64,000 nucleotides of DNA from Rhizobacter sp. AJA081-3 (GTDB lineage: Bacteria; Pseudomonadota; Gammaproteobacteria; Burkholderiales; Burkholderiaceae_C), in the NCBI RefSeq assembly GCF_017795745.1, contig NZ_CP059067.1, positions 620,001-684,000 on the forward strand. The letters run 5' to 3'. Positions 1 to 9,307 of this stretch are shown in pieces; the first letter of the stretch is position 1, and each line of letters starts with the position of its first letter. The notes below the pieces were generated by a model, which was given only the letters and a program-made list of their open reading frames with translations, made no database searches and was not told the DNA's origin. The position numbers and the translations under genes were made by a program.

Positions 1-1419
1 GCTGGCCTTCACCGAGGCGCGGGCACCGCCCGCCTCGGCCTGTGCGTCACGCAGCGTGATGCGGTCGGCCCCGGCCTCGCGGCGCCAGTCGCCATCGAGC
101 CGCAGGCGAACCGCGCGGGCGGTGCCGCGGTCGAGCACCTTGCCGTTCAGTTCGCCGCGTGCGGCCAGCGTCTGCACGGCCGCGGCGGGCGCGCTGCCGT
201 CGAGCGTGAGCGGCCCGTCGAGCAGCATGGCCGGGGCGCGCGCATCCAGGCGCTGCGGCTGCAGGGCCTTCAACGTGGCCTCGAGTCGCCAGCCCTCGCG
301 AGACCAGTGCCCCTGGCCCTGCAGCCGGCCGGCCGGCTCGCGCGGCGTGCCGAGTTCGGCTTCGAAGGTGCGCACTTCCAGCCGCGTCGGGTCGTCGGGC
401 CGCGCGCGCAGCTCGATCCCCAGGCTCTGCGCGGGCAGCCGGCCCTCGTTCCAGCGGCCTGGAGCGGCGTTGTCCAGCCGTGCCGTCACCTGCGCAGGCT
501 CGCTCGCAGAGCGTGTCTTGGCGACCGCGCTGCCGCTGATCGCCGTCACGGGCGCGGCCGGGTGGAAGGCGGAGAGGTCCAGCCCCTTCGCCTTCGCATC
601 CAGATCGCCCAGCGGCCAGGCCTCGAACGGGCGCAAGGCGGCGCTGAGGTCGAGCGACTGGGCCGGCAGCGGCTTGCCACCCGGCGCGACCGTGGGCTGT
701 GCCCGCACGGTGGCGATCAGTGCCGGCGCCGCCATCGAACCGGCCAACGAAGCCTGGGCCGACCATTGCAACTCTGCCGGGGTACCGTCCTGCGCCAGCG
801 ACAGGGTGGCCTGCAGCGGCAGTGGTGCGGCACTGCCCAGCGTCGCGCTGCCCTGGGCGCGCAGCCGATCGAAGCCGAGCGAGAGGCCGTCGAGACGATG
901 CAGCGAGCCGCCCTCGGCACCGAGGTGGATGCGGGCGCGCAGCTCGCGCAGCGGCGTGGCGCCCAGCGGCACGGCGCGCAGCGTCTGCACTTCGACCGAC
1001 TTCACCTGCAGCTCGAACGGAAGCGCCAGCGACTCGGGCGCCGGGCTCGGCGTCGAGGCCGGGGTGCCGGGCTTCAGGTCGACGGCATCCGCGGCCAGAC
1101 GTTCGATCACGACGTGCGGCCGCCAGCTCCCGTCGAAGCTGATGCGCAGCCCACGCCACGACGCGCCTTCGATCGTCAGCAGGCCGCCACGCGGCAGGCT
1201 GATCGTGAGGCGCTGCACGTCCAGGTCGCCACCGAGCAGCGAACCGCGCACGCCGCTGGCCTGCAGGCCCGGCGCGCGAGCCAGCGACCAGGCGGCACCC
1301 GCCTCGGTGCGCAGCAGCCACAGCGCCGCCGCGACCGCGCAGGAGGCGACCGCCAGCACGATCAAGGCCGACCATCCCCAGCGGGCCCAGGCGGGCGAGC
1401 GAGCTTGTCTCGGCTCCAT
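1..1419 (-). CDS. tamB: TamB-like translocation and assembly protein (N-terminal part, runs off the window)
   Basis: The reading frame begins at an ATG at 1419 and stays open to the window edge, so only the first 473 or so residues are visible. The protein starts with a short basic stretch and one hydrophobic segment (about residues 15-35), a signal anchor. A long run of low-complexity beta-rich sequence follows, typical of TamB/AsmA-like periplasmic proteins. TamB spans the periplasm and works with the outer-membrane barrel TamA in delivering proteins, and probably lipids, to the outer membrane. The start lies 4 nt downstream of the tamA stop, so the two form an operon. The long open frame on the opposite strand here is a GC-bias artefact. 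The diagnostic C-terminal DUF490 domain is outside the window, so the name rests on the tamA context and the anchor. Confidence 0.8.
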   Translation of the reverse strand, partial: MEPRQARSPAWARWGWSALIVLAVASCAVAAALWLLRTEAGAAWSLARAPGLQASGVRGSLLGGDLDVQRLTISLPRGGLLTIEGASWRGLRISFDGSWRPHVVIERLAADAVDLKPGTPASTPSPAPESLALPFELQVKSVEVQTLRAVPLGATPLRELRARIHLGAEGGSLHRLDGLSLGFDRLRAQGSATLGSAAPLPLQATLSLAQDGTPAELQWSAQASLAGSMAAPALIATVRAQPTVAPGGKPLPAQSLDLSAALRPFEAWPLGDLDAKAKGLDLSAFHPAAPVTAISGSAVAKTRSASEPAQVTARLDNAAPGRWNEGRLPAQSLGIELRARPDDPTRLEVRTFEAELGTPREPAGRLQGQGHWSREGWRLEATLKALQPQRLDARAPAMLLDGPLTLDGSAPAAAVQTLAARGELNGKVLDRGTARAVRLRLDGDWRREAGADRITLRDAQAEAGGARASVKAS

Positions 1420-1423
1420 GGGG

Positions 1424-3274
1424 CTAGAACGCAATGCCCACGCTCAGGTGCATGCGCAATGCCTTCGCCTCTTCGCCATAGGCCAGGTCCACGCGCAGCG
1501 GCCCCACCGGGCTGCGCCAGCGCAGGCCCACGCCGTAGCCGTAGACAGGCTTCAGGTCGGTCCAGCGCTGGGCTGCGTTGCCGGCATCGACGAACACTGC
1601 CCACCAGACGGCAGGCATCTTCGACGAGATGGGCCGGGCGATCTCGGCGCTGCCGGTGAACATGGTGCGTCCGCTGGCGACGGCGCCGTCGACCAGCGGG
1701 CCGAGCGTGCGGTAGGCGTAGCCGCGCACCGAGTCGTCGCCGCCCGCACGGAACAGCAGCGTGTCGGGAATGCCGACGGTGTCGCGCGCGAACACCTGGC
1801 CGGCCTCGACGCGCGCGCTGGCGTACCACGACGCGCCGAGCGGCTGGTACAGCGTGTAGCGCGCATAACCGCGGGCGAAAGGCCCGTTCTCCTCGGTCGA
1901 GTTGAGCGCGCGGCCGAGTGCGGTCTGCAGCGACAGCGTGTAGCCGTGGGTCGGCAGCAGTGCGCTGTCCACATCGCGGAACACCCAGTGGTAGTTGGCC
2001 GACAGCGCATCGCTGCTGGTGCGGCTGGCGATGTTGTCGACCCGCGAATGCGTCAGCTCCGCGAAGTACAGACGCTCGATGCGCGGCGTGTCCTGCGTGC
2101 GGCCGATGCGCGCATTCCACGAGGTGCGGATTTCCTCGCCGGAGCGCAGCCGCTCGGCCGTGCCTGCGATCAGGTTGCGGTAGAGGCCTTCGAGCGGGTG
2201 CGAAATCAGCTCGCCCTTCCACGACTTAAGCGAGGAGCCGAGCTCGAACTTGTTGGTGGCGACCCAGTCGATGTCGAACGGCCGGCGGTGGCGGTGTTCC
2301 AGGGTCACGCGCGGCCCGGTGTTGGCGCTGATGCCCACGCCGACGGTGGCCTGCTGCAGCGTCAGCTCGCGCACGCGCACCAGCACCGGCGCGGCCGCGG
2401 CGGCCGCGGGGTCGGCATCGAGCTCGACCGACGCGCTCTCGAACAGGCCGAGCTTCTGCAGCCGCTCCTGGAAGTCGAGCAGCAGCTTCTCGCTGTAGGG
2501 CGTGCCGGGCCCGAAGGTGGCCAGTTGTCGCACCGTGCTCTCGTCGTAGCGCTGCAGCCCCTCGATGCGCAGCGCGCCGAGCCGGTACAGCGCGCCGCTG
2601 TCGAGCTCGAGTGCGAGTTCGACAGCCTGGTCGGTGGCGTCCACCTTCGCGGCCGTGCTTTGCCAGGTCGCGGCCGGATAACCTTCGGCGCGCACGCGCG
2701 CCAGCGTGGTCGTCTTGGCTGCCGTCCAGGCCGGCTGGCGAAACGGCTGGCCGACGGGAAGCGGCCAATCCCGGCGCAGCCGCTCCAGCAGCGACGCGGC
2801 CTCGCTGCCCTCCTGCGCGGCCTGCGTCTGCAATTCGCCGCGCGCCGAGAATTCGACATTGCGGATGACGCTGCGCGGGCCGGGCTTCACGATCACGCGC
2901 ACCACCGGCACGCCGCCAGGGTCGGCAGAGCGCGCGGTCTGCACCTCGGCGGAAAAGTAGCCCTCGGTCTCGAGCAGCGTGCGCGCCTGCGCCGGCGCCG
3001 CGGCGGCCAGGCGGGTCAGTTCTGTCGTGTCGATGGCCTCGGTGTCCGGCGCGTTCTGGAAGCGCGCCAGGTCGAGGTAGTCGGTGAGCAGCTTGCGCAG
3101 TTCGTCGGGGGCCTCGACCTCGACGCGGTACTGCGCCCGCGACGAGGCCGCCGCCGCCTTGTCGTCCGGTGCCGCCTCGCGGCCGAAGGGCAGCGCCGCA
3201 CAGCCGGCCAGCCAGACACAGGCCAGCGCCGCCAGGCCGGCGCGCAGCGCCGGGCGCGGCGCGGCCGGCGTCAT
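1424..3274 (-). CDS. tamA: TamA-like outer-membrane BamA/Omp85-family protein
   Basis: This is a 616-residue protein. POTRA-like segments occupy roughly residues 40-300 and a C-terminal Omp85 beta-barrel follows (about 310-616) with repeated aromatic-ended strands. It ends in the phenylalanine typical of outer-membrane proteins. TamA forms the outer-membrane half of the TAM complex with TamB, which is encoded immediately downstream. The N-terminus contains a lipobox (LAGC, Cys about residue 26) after a hydrophobic stretch, so it looks like a lipoprotein signal, which is unusual for a barrel protein. The start overlaps the stop of the upstream VWA gene as ATGA, which fixes the start and implies translational coupling. 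BamA itself is unlikely because the protein is short and sits beside tamB. Confidence 0.87.
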   Translation of the reverse strand: MTPAAPRPALRAGLAALACVWLAGCAALPFGREAAPDDKAAAASSRAQYRVEVEAPDELRKLLTDYLDLARFQNAPDTEAIDTTELTRLAAAAPAQARTLLETEGYFSAEVQTARSADPGGVPVVRVIVKPGPRSVIRNVEFSARGELQTQAAQEGSEAASLLERLRRDWPLPVGQPFRQPAWTAAKTTTLARVRAEGYPAATWQSTAAKVDATDQAVELALELDSGALYRLGALRIEGLQRYDESTVRQLATFGPGTPYSEKLLLDFQERLQKLGLFESASVELDADPAAAAAAPVLVRVRELTLQQATVGVGISANTGPRVTLEHRHRRPFDIDWVATNKFELGSSLKSWKGELISHPLEGLYRNLIAGTAERLRSGEEIRTSWNARIGRTQDTPRIERLYFAELTHSRVDNIASRTSSDALSANYHWVFRDVDSALLPTHGYTLSLQTALGRALNSTEENGPFARGYARYTLYQPLGASWYASARVEAGQVFARDTVGIPDTLLFRAGGDDSVRGYAYRTLGPLVDGAVASGRTMFTGSAEIARPISSKMPAVWWAVFVDAGNAAQRWTDLKPVYGYGVGLRWRSPVGPLRVDLAYGEEAKALRMHLSVGIAF

Positions 3275-4443
3275 TTGCTCAGCAGTCGCATGGCCCCTTC
3301 CAGCCCCTGCAGCGTGAGCGGGAACATGCGCTGGTTCATCAGCTGCTGGACGATGGAGATGCTCTGCCGGTAGCCCCACACGCCCTGCGGCTCGGGGTTG
3401 ATCCAGGCGAACTTCGGGAAGGCGCCGGTCAGCCGCTGCAACCACTCGGCGCCCGGCTCCTCGTTGTTGTATTCGACGCTGCCACCGGGCTGCAGGATCT
3501 CGTAGGGGCTCATCGTCGCGTCGCCCACGAAGATCAGCTTGTAGTCCTTGTTGTACTTGCGGATGATGTCCCAGGTCGGGAACTTCTCGCTGTAGCGGCG
3601 CCGGTTGTTCTTCCACATGAAGTCGTAGACGCAGTTGTGGAAGTAATAGAACTCGAGGTGCTTGAACTCGCTCTTGGCGGCGCTGAAGATCTCCTCGACG
3701 CGGTGGATGTGCTCGTCCATCGTGCCGCCCACGTCCATCAGCAGCAGCACCTTCACCTTGTTGTGCCGCTCGGGCACCATCTTGATGTCCAGCCAGCCGG
3801 CGTTGGCCGCGGTGCTGCGGATGGTGTCGTCGAGGTCGAGCTCTTCCTGCGAGCCTTCCCGCGCGAAGCGCCGCAGCCGGCGCAGCGCCACCTTGATGTT
3901 GCGCGTGCCGAGCTCCAGCTGGTCGTCGTAGTCCTTGTACTGCCGCTGGTCCCAGACCTTCACCGCGCTCTTGTTGCGGCCCTTGTCCTGGCCGATGCGG
4001 ATGCCCTGCGGGTTGTAGCCGTACGCGCCGAACGGGCTGGTGCCGCCGGTGCCGATCATGCGGTTGCCGCCCTCGTGGCGCTCCTTCTGCTCCTCGAAGC
4101 GCTTCTTCAGCGTCTCCATCAGCTCGTCCCAGCCCATTTTCTCGATGGCGGCCTTGTCTTCCGGGCTGAGTTCGAGTTCCAGGTGCTTCTGCAGCCACTC
4201 GAGCGGAATCTCCTGGCTGAAGTCGGTGAGCATCTCCACGCCCTTGAAGTAGGCGGCGAAGGCGCGGTCGAACTTGTCGAACTGGGCCTCGTCCTTCACC
4301 AGCGTGGTGCGCGCGAGGTAGTAGAACTGGTCGACGGAGTTGTCGATCACGCCCTCTTTCAGGCCCTCGAGCAGCATCAGGTACTCCTTGACCGAGACCT
4401 TCAGCTTGGCCGCGCGCAGCGTGTAGAAGAAGTTGATCAGCAT
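3271..4443 (-). CDS. CoxE-like von Willebrand factor A domain protein
   Basis: The 390-residue protein has a C-terminal half resembling CoxE/VWA proteins. A beta strand ending LLLMDVGGTMDEH (near residue 240) corresponds to a MIDAS region, but the usual DxSxS is replaced by DVGGT. The N-terminal half is helical and charged. VWA proteins of this family normally act with a MoxR AAA+ ATPase as a chaperone or metal-insertion pair. A MoxR gene lies 4.9 kb upstream on the same strand (9307-10149) with other genes between. The start at 4443 was chosen because the conserved N-terminus begins there; the frame stays open further upstream without similarity. The stop overlaps the tamA start. Confidence 0.8.
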   Translation of the reverse strand: MLINFFYTLRAAKLKVSVKEYLMLLEGLKEGVIDNSVDQFYYLARTTLVKDEAQFDKFDRAFAAYFKGVEMLTDFSQEIPLEWLQKHLELELSPEDKAAIEKMGWDELMETLKKRFEEQKERHEGGNRMIGTGGTSPFGAYGYNPQGIRIGQDKGRNKSAVKVWDQRQYKDYDDQLELGTRNIKVALRRLRRFAREGSQEELDLDDTIRSTAANAGWLDIKMVPERHNKVKVLLLMDVGGTMDEHIHRVEEIFSAAKSEFKHLEFYYFHNCVYDFMWKNNRRRYSEKFPTWDIIRKYNKDYKLIFVGDATMSPYEILQPGGSVEYNNEEPGAEWLQRLTGAFPKFAWINPEPQGVWGYRQSISIVQQLMNQRMFPLTLQGLEGAMRLLSK

Positions 4444-4554
4444 CGGGAAACCGGCGTTCGGGCAGGGTGTTTCGAGGAGGATACACGCCCGGGCGGGGCG
4501 GCGTGGCGACCTGGGTGTTTCGCTTCGTCGCAGCTGACCCGACAATGCCGGCCG

Positions 4555-5763
4555 ATGCCCAGCTTCAGCGCCACCGAGATCGCCTTCCTGATGGTGGCCT
4601 GCCAGCAGGTCGTGCTGGCCTTCGGCTGGCTGGCCGGTGCCGCGCTGATGGCCGAGTCGCGCCGCGCGGCGCTGCACTGGGCGCTGTACGCGGCGCTCAG
4701 CGCCGTCTCGCTGGTGCTCTTCGTGGTCTCCGTCAAGCCGGGCATCGAGCCCCTGCGCGCCATGGCCAACCTGTGCATCGTGGCCTCGCTGGTGGTGCTG
4801 CAACGAGGCGTGTGGGCCTTCTTCGCCTGCCCGCGGCCGTGGCTGTGGCACGGCGTGGTGCTGGCCGCCGCCGGGGCGGCCACCTGGTTCGGGCTGGACC
4901 CGGCCAACGGCGCCTGGCGCGTGGCCATTGTCTCGGGTGCCTTGTCGGCGCTGTGCCTGTCAGTCGGCTGGGACATGCAGCGCGAGGCGCGTGCGCGCAT
5001 GGAACTGCGCTGGGGCGCCGTGCTGGCCGTGCCGCTGCTGCTGGGCGGGCTGGTGTTCGGCCTGCGTGCCGGCCGGGCGATGGTCTCGCCGGGCACCATC
5101 GTCGCCGAGGTGACGGCCGACAGCGCGCTGAACGTCAGCGCCGCCTTCAGCTACCTCGTCATTGCGCTGGTGTTCCAGCTCACGCTGGTGGCGCTGGTGG
5201 TCACCCGCGGCGTGGTGGAACTGCGCCGCGCCTCCCGCTACGACGCGCTGACCGGCCTGCTCAACCGCCGCGCCGCCCAGGAGGCGCTCGAGGACGAGCT
5301 GCAGCGCTCGCGGCGACTGGGCGAGCCGTTCTCGGTGCTGATGATCGACGCCGACCACTTCAAGTCGATCAACGACGTGCAGGGCCACGCGGCGGGCGAC
5401 CGGGCGCTGCAGCACCTGGGCACCTTGCTGTCGGCGCAGATGCGCGACATCGACCGTGTCGGCCGCTGGGGCGGCGAGGAATTCATCGTCGTGCTGCCCG
5501 GCACCCCGCTGGCGCAGGCGCAGGAAGTCGCCGAGCGGCTGCGCGAGCGCACTCAGGCATTGCCGCCTCGCTGGCAGGAGCGTGCCGTGCCGCTGACCGT
5601 GTCGCTCGGGGTCTCGCAATGGGCCGGCGCCGCCGACGAGCTGGCAGCCCTGATGTCCCGCGCCGATGCGGCGCTGTACCGCGCCAAGGCCAACGGGCGC
5701 AACCGCGTGGAGGTCGAGCCGCCGGCCTCGCCGGCCAACCTCAGGGTGCTGCCGACGCGTTGA
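4555..5763 (+). CDS. Membrane-bound diguanylate cyclase (GGDEF)
   Basis: The 402-residue protein has a membrane sensor region of about six or seven hydrophobic segments (residues about 5-215), then a GGDEF domain (about 225-390). The active-site motif is GGEEF at 306-310, within the family's allowed GG(D/E)EF. An RxxD inhibitory site (RDID, 297-300) sits five residues upstream, so product feedback by c-di-GMP is expected. It makes c-di-GMP from two GTP at the inner membrane. The signal it senses is not evident. The start at 4555 gives the first hydrophobic segment its normal N-terminus; upstream in-frame sequence belongs to the opposite-strand VWA gene. The 3' end overlaps the convergent secreted-protein gene by 23 nt. 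Confidence 0.9.
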   Translation: MPSFSATEIAFLMVACQQVVLAFGWLAGAALMAESRRAALHWALYAALSAVSLVLFVVSVKPGIEPLRAMANLCIVASLVVLQRGVWAFFACPRPWLWHGVVLAAAGAATWFGLDPANGAWRVAIVSGALSALCLSVGWDMQREARARMELRWGAVLAVPLLLGGLVFGLRAGRAMVSPGTIVAEVTADSALNVSAAFSYLVIALVFQLTLVALVVTRGVVELRRASRYDALTGLLNRRAAQEALEDELQRSRRLGEPFSVLMIDADHFKSINDVQGHAAGDRALQHLGTLLSAQMRDIDRVGRWGGEEFIVVLPGTPLAQAQEVAERLRERTQALPPRWQERAVPLTVSLGVSQWAGAADELAALMSRADAALYRAKANGRNRVEVEPPASPANLRVLPTR

Positions 5764-6547
5764 CTGCGACGTTGTCGAAGCGTGCGTCGACCATGCCGGC
5801 CACCCGCGGGCCGCTGAGGCACGAGGGCAGGTCCAGCCGTGTCGACAGCTGCTTGAAGGGCACGCCCGGCGGGCTGCTGTCTGGCAGCGCGTAGCCGACC
5901 GAACCGGCGTAGACCCCCTGGTCCCGCGAGAAGAAGAAACTCTTGCCACCCTGATCCCAGCGCATCTGCACCACCGTCGGCGTGCCGACATTCGTGGTGC
6001 CGAGGTCGACGATGTTGCCGATGGTGGCCGCCTGGTTGCATTCCACCGAGGTGCACTGCGAGACGATGCCCTGCACGCGCAGCACGCCGGCAGGATCGGT
6101 CGAATTCGAGACACGCGTCAAACGCACTTGCGCGATCACGTCCCCGACCTGCGAGCCGGGTACCGGCGTGCCGACGTTGAAGAAGCCGCCGACGATTCGT
6201 GCACGCGACTGGCCGATCACCGTGCTGGCCGGGCAGGCCCCGACCTCGAGTGCGGTGACATTGATGCGGGCGCGCATCGCCGTGATCGCGCCAGGATTCG
6301 GGAAGGCCTGGTTCCAGTTCGAGAAGCTGACTGCGCCATCGACGTTGCCGAGCCCCCAGGTGCGCTGCATGATGTTCAGCGCGCCGCCGCGAATCGCCAG
6401 CACGCGCTCGCTGTTGCTCCAGCGGGCCGGGTCGAGCGGCGCTGCGCCGAAGTTGTCGTACAGCTTGAAGGCCTCCTGCGCCTGTACCGGCTCGCCGATC
6501 AGCGCGGCGGTGGCGAGGATGGTCATGAGGGGCAGTGGCAAGCGCAT
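5741..6547 (-). CDS. Secreted protein of unknown function
   Basis: The 268-residue protein has a clear Sec signal peptide (hydrophobic core about residues 5-20, cleavage near VQA/QEA). The mature part is rich in beta-strand-like sequence, Gly and Asn, with at least four cysteines that could pair in the periplasm. The overall texture recalls concanavalin-like or LamG-like beta-sandwich proteins, but no catalytic motif was recognised. The ATG at 6547 is preceded by a strong ribosome-binding site (GGAGGAG), which decides it over an in-frame GTG at 6661. It stands alone on its strand: the S9 peptidase gene ends 125 nt upstream. I do not assign a function. Confidence 0.7.
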   Translation of the reverse strand: MRLPLPLMTILATAALIGEPVQAQEAFKLYDNFGAAPLDPARWSNSERVLAIRGGALNIMQRTWGLGNVDGAVSFSNWNQAFPNPGAITAMRARINVTALEVGACPASTVIGQSRARIVGGFFNVGTPVPGSQVGDVIAQVRLTRVSNSTDPAGVLRVQGIVSQCTSVECNQAATIGNIVDLGTTNVGTPTVVQMRWDQGGKSFFFSRDQGVYAGSVGYALPDSSPPGVPFKQLSTRLDLPSCLSGPRVAGMVDARFDNVAVNASAAP

Positions 6548-6672
6548 GGGGACTCCTCCTGAGTTGTCGTGATGGCGGATGCGGCCTCTTCGGGCCGTCC
6601 CGATGCTGGCTCGGCGCGGCGGGCCGCTGCATCCCGTGTGCAGGGGATGGGCGGCCGGCACCGCCCTGTGCT

Positions 6673-8685
6673 TCAGCGCCGCCGTGAGCGCGGTGCGTGC
6701 GGGTCGTGCCGGCGCAGCCAGTCGAAATACTCGGCGTACCAGAGCTTCGAGTTGCGCGGCTTGAGGATCCAGTGGTTCTCGTCCGGGTACCAGAGCAGCC
6801 GGGCGTCCACGCCGCGCGCCTTCAGCGTGTTGTAGTAGGCCAGGCCCTGACCGTCGGGCACGCGGTAGTCGAGCGCGCCGTGGATCACCAGCGTGGGCGT
6901 CTTCATCTTTCCGGCGAAGGCATGCGGGCTCTGCGCATGCACCTTGGCCATGTCGTCCCAGTACGAGGCGCCGAGTTCACGCGGGAACCAGGTGTAGGCG
7001 TCCTCGGCGAACATCGACACCCAGTCGAAGCAGCCGGCGTGGCACACGTAGGCCTGGTAGCGGCCGGGTTTCACGTGGCCGTTCATCCACGCCACCATGT
7101 AGCCGCCGTAGCTGCCGCCGGTGGCGAACACGCGCTTGCGGTCGGCCCAGGGCTTCTTCAGCAGCCAGTCGGTGGCGGCTTCCACGTCCTGCAGCTCCAG
7201 CTCGCCCCAACGGTGCGTGATGCTGTCGAGGAAGGCGTAGCCGAAGCCGCTCGAGCCGTGGTAGTTGACGCAGGCGACCACGTAGCCCTGCGCGGCGAAC
7301 ACATGGTTGTTCCAGCGGTAGTGGAAGGTGTCGCCGCTGGCCGCGTGCGGGCCGCCGTGGATCGAGTGCAGCACCGGGTACTTCTTGCGCGCGTCGAAAC
7401 CCGGCGGGTAGACCACCCACATCTGCACCTCGTCGCCCTGCGCACCCTTGAAGCGCACGTCCTCGTGGGTGCTCAGGCGCAGCTTCGCGAGCAGATCGTC
7501 GTTGAAGCGCTCCAGTCGGCGCGGCGGTTCGCCGTCGCGGTGCGCGTGCACGCGCGCCGGGTGGTCCATCGCATCGGCCGCGCAGACGACCACGCCGGCC
7601 GCCACGTCGAAGGACTGCACCCAGCCGCCGGCTGCCACGCGCGTGGCGCTGCGGCTGCGCAACTCGAAGCGCCACAGGTGGTTGCGTGCCTCGGCCTCCG
7701 CGGTGAAGTGGACGCTCTGGCCATCGTCGGCCCAGCGCAGCGGGCCGTGCACGGCGTGGTCCCAGTCGCCGCTGAGCACGCGCCAGCGCTCGCCGCGTTC
7801 GAGCAGCGCAAGCTGCGCCGGCATCGTGTGCTTCTTGCCCTGGTGGCTGGCGACGAAGGCGATGCGCTTTCCGTCGGGGCTGTAGCGCGGGTGCTCCAGG
7901 TCCCAGCCCTTGTCGTGCACCAGCGTCTCGGTGCGGCGCGCGCGCAGGTTCAGCTCGGACAGCACCTTGCAGTTGTCCATGCGCTTCTCGGCCGCCGCGT
8001 CGTGCACGAAGGCGATCCGCTTGCCGTCGGGCGCGATGTCGAAGGTGTTCGCGTCGGGTTCGGCGCGCGAGAGTTCCAGGCCGGTGCCTTCGAACAGGTC
8101 GGTGATGCGGCCGCTGGCGACGTCGAGCACGTGCAGGTGGGCGACACGGCCCATCGGCACGTTGTGGTCCCAGTAGCGGTACTGCGCCTCGCTGGTGGCG
8201 TAGCCGCTTTCCTTGCGCTCCTTGAACGCCTTGTGGCGCTTCGCCTGCGCGTGGCTGCCCCTGAGCTCGGGCCACACCCAGGAGACGAATGCGATGCGCC
8301 GACCGTCCGGGAACCACTTGAAGGCCTCGATGCCGGGCGCGTAGTCGCTGATACGGCGCGCCTCGCCGCCGTCGGGCGCGATCACGTAGAGCTGCGGCGT
8401 CTCGTCCTTCTTGCCCTGCTGCTCGCGCTTGGCGACGAAGGCGATGCGCTCGCCGCTGGGCGACCAGGCGGCCTGGCCGTCCTTCTCGCCGCACTGCGTG
8501 AGCCGCCGCGGGCCGCCGCCAAACGTGGACAGCAGCCACAGCGCCGACTCGCCCTTGTTCTCCTCCATCGAGAAGGTCTGCAGCGAGCACACCGCCTGCG
8601 CGCCGTCGGGCGCCAGCGAGATGCCGCCGGCGCGCTCGAACTTCCACAGGTCTTCGGCCGTGATGGCCTTCCTGGCGATCGCCAT
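6673..8685 (-). CDS. S9-family prolyl oligopeptidase / acylaminoacyl peptidase
   Basis: The 670-residue protein has an N-terminal beta-propeller (about 1-400) with repeated WD40-like PD40 motifs (xSPDGKRIAF type) and a C-terminal alpha/beta-hydrolase domain (about 410-660). The nucleophile is Ser525 in GGSYGG. The likely triad partners are Asp606 (GALDYRVP) and His638 (DENHW). Members cleave short peptides or acyl-amino acids from N-termini. No signal peptide is visible, so it is probably cytoplasmic. A GAGGAGGAGG Shine-Dalgarno sequence precedes the ATG at 8685. The GNAT gene ends 28 nt upstream, so the three genes 9307-10149, 8714-9307 and this one may be co-transcribed. The exact peptidase class is uncertain. 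Confidence 0.9.
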   Translation of the reverse strand: MAIARKAITAEDLWKFERAGGISLAPDGAQAVCSLQTFSMEENKGESALWLLSTFGGGPRRLTQCGEKDGQAAWSPSGERIAFVAKREQQGKKDETPQLYVIAPDGGEARRISDYAPGIEAFKWFPDGRRIAFVSWVWPELRGSHAQAKRHKAFKERKESGYATSEAQYRYWDHNVPMGRVAHLHVLDVASGRITDLFEGTGLELSRAEPDANTFDIAPDGKRIAFVHDAAAEKRMDNCKVLSELNLRARRTETLVHDKGWDLEHPRYSPDGKRIAFVASHQGKKHTMPAQLALLERGERWRVLSGDWDHAVHGPLRWADDGQSVHFTAEAEARNHLWRFELRSRSATRVAAGGWVQSFDVAAGVVVCAADAMDHPARVHAHRDGEPPRRLERFNDDLLAKLRLSTHEDVRFKGAQGDEVQMWVVYPPGFDARKKYPVLHSIHGGPHAASGDTFHYRWNNHVFAAQGYVVACVNYHGSSGFGYAFLDSITHRWGELELQDVEAATDWLLKKPWADRKRVFATGGSYGGYMVAWMNGHVKPGRYQAYVCHAGCFDWVSMFAEDAYTWFPRELGASYWDDMAKVHAQSPHAFAGKMKTPTLVIHGALDYRVPDGQGLAYYNTLKARGVDARLLWYPDENHWILKPRNSKLWYAEYFDWLRRHDPHAPRSRRR

Positions 8686-8713
8686 GTCTGCCTCCTCCTC
8701 GAACGAGATCTGC

Positions 8714-9307
8714 TCAGCGCGGCCGGGTCAGCTGCCAGAGCAGGTGCGCCTTGACTTCCGGCCATTCGCCGGCAGCCAGGCTGTACATCACGGTGTCGCG
8801 CACCGTGCCGTCGCGGCGCAATGCGTGGTGACGCAACACGCCGTCCTTGCGCGCACCCAGGCGCTCGATGGCGCGCTGGCTGGCGAAGTTGTAGTTGTCG
8901 GTGCGCCAGCCGACGAGTTGCGCGCCCAGCGTCTCGAAGGCGTGCTGCATCAGCAGCAGCTTGGCGGTGGTGTTGACGGCACTGCGTTGGCGGCTCGCGG
9001 CGTACCAGGTCCAGCCGATCTCCAGGCGCTCGACCGCCGGCACGATGTCGTGGTAGCTGGTGCAGCCGATCACCTCGCCGCCGGCGGCGTCGAGTACCGC
9101 GAAGGCGAAGCGGTGGCCCTGGGCGCGGCCTTGCAGCGCGGTCTCGATGTAGGCGCGCGTGTGCTGCGGCTCGGGTACGGAGGTGAAGCGCAGGTTCCAG
9201 AGCGCGCCGTCGGCGGCGGCGTGTCGCAGGCCGTCCTCGTGCTCCAGGCCCAGCGGCACCAGCCGCACCGGCGCGCGCTCCAGCGTGACCGGGCCGACGG
9301 GTTCCAT
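8714..9307 (-). CDS. GNAT-family N-acetyltransferase (RimJ/RimL type)
   Basis: The 197-residue protein has the RimJ/RimL-like GNAT fold: an N-terminal substrate region (LERAPVRLVPL), a central strand followed by EIGWTWYA, and a C-terminal motif TDNYNFASQRAIERLGA typical of the acetyl-CoA-binding/helix region in this subfamily. Such enzymes transfer acetyl from acetyl-CoA to protein N-termini or small amines. The substrate cannot be read from sequence. The start ATG overlaps the stop of the upstream MoxR gene (TGATG), suggesting translational coupling. Confidence 0.85.
   Translation of the reverse strand: MEPVGPVTLERAPVRLVPLGLEHEDGLRHAAADGALWNLRFTSVPEPQHTRAYIETALQGRAQGHRFAFAVLDAAGGEVIGCTSYHDIVPAVERLEIGWTWYAASRQRSAVNTTAKLLLMQHAFETLGAQLVGWRTDNYNFASQRAIERLGARKDGVLRHHALRRDGTVRDTVMYSLAAGEWPEVKAHLLWQLTRPR

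Noticed and set aside
56-3373. A very long open frame on the plus strand opposite tamB/tamA
   Set aside because: Its product is low-complexity Arg/Ala/Gly-rich sequence typical of GC-biased antisense frames, while the minus strand encodes recognisable TamA and TamB features.
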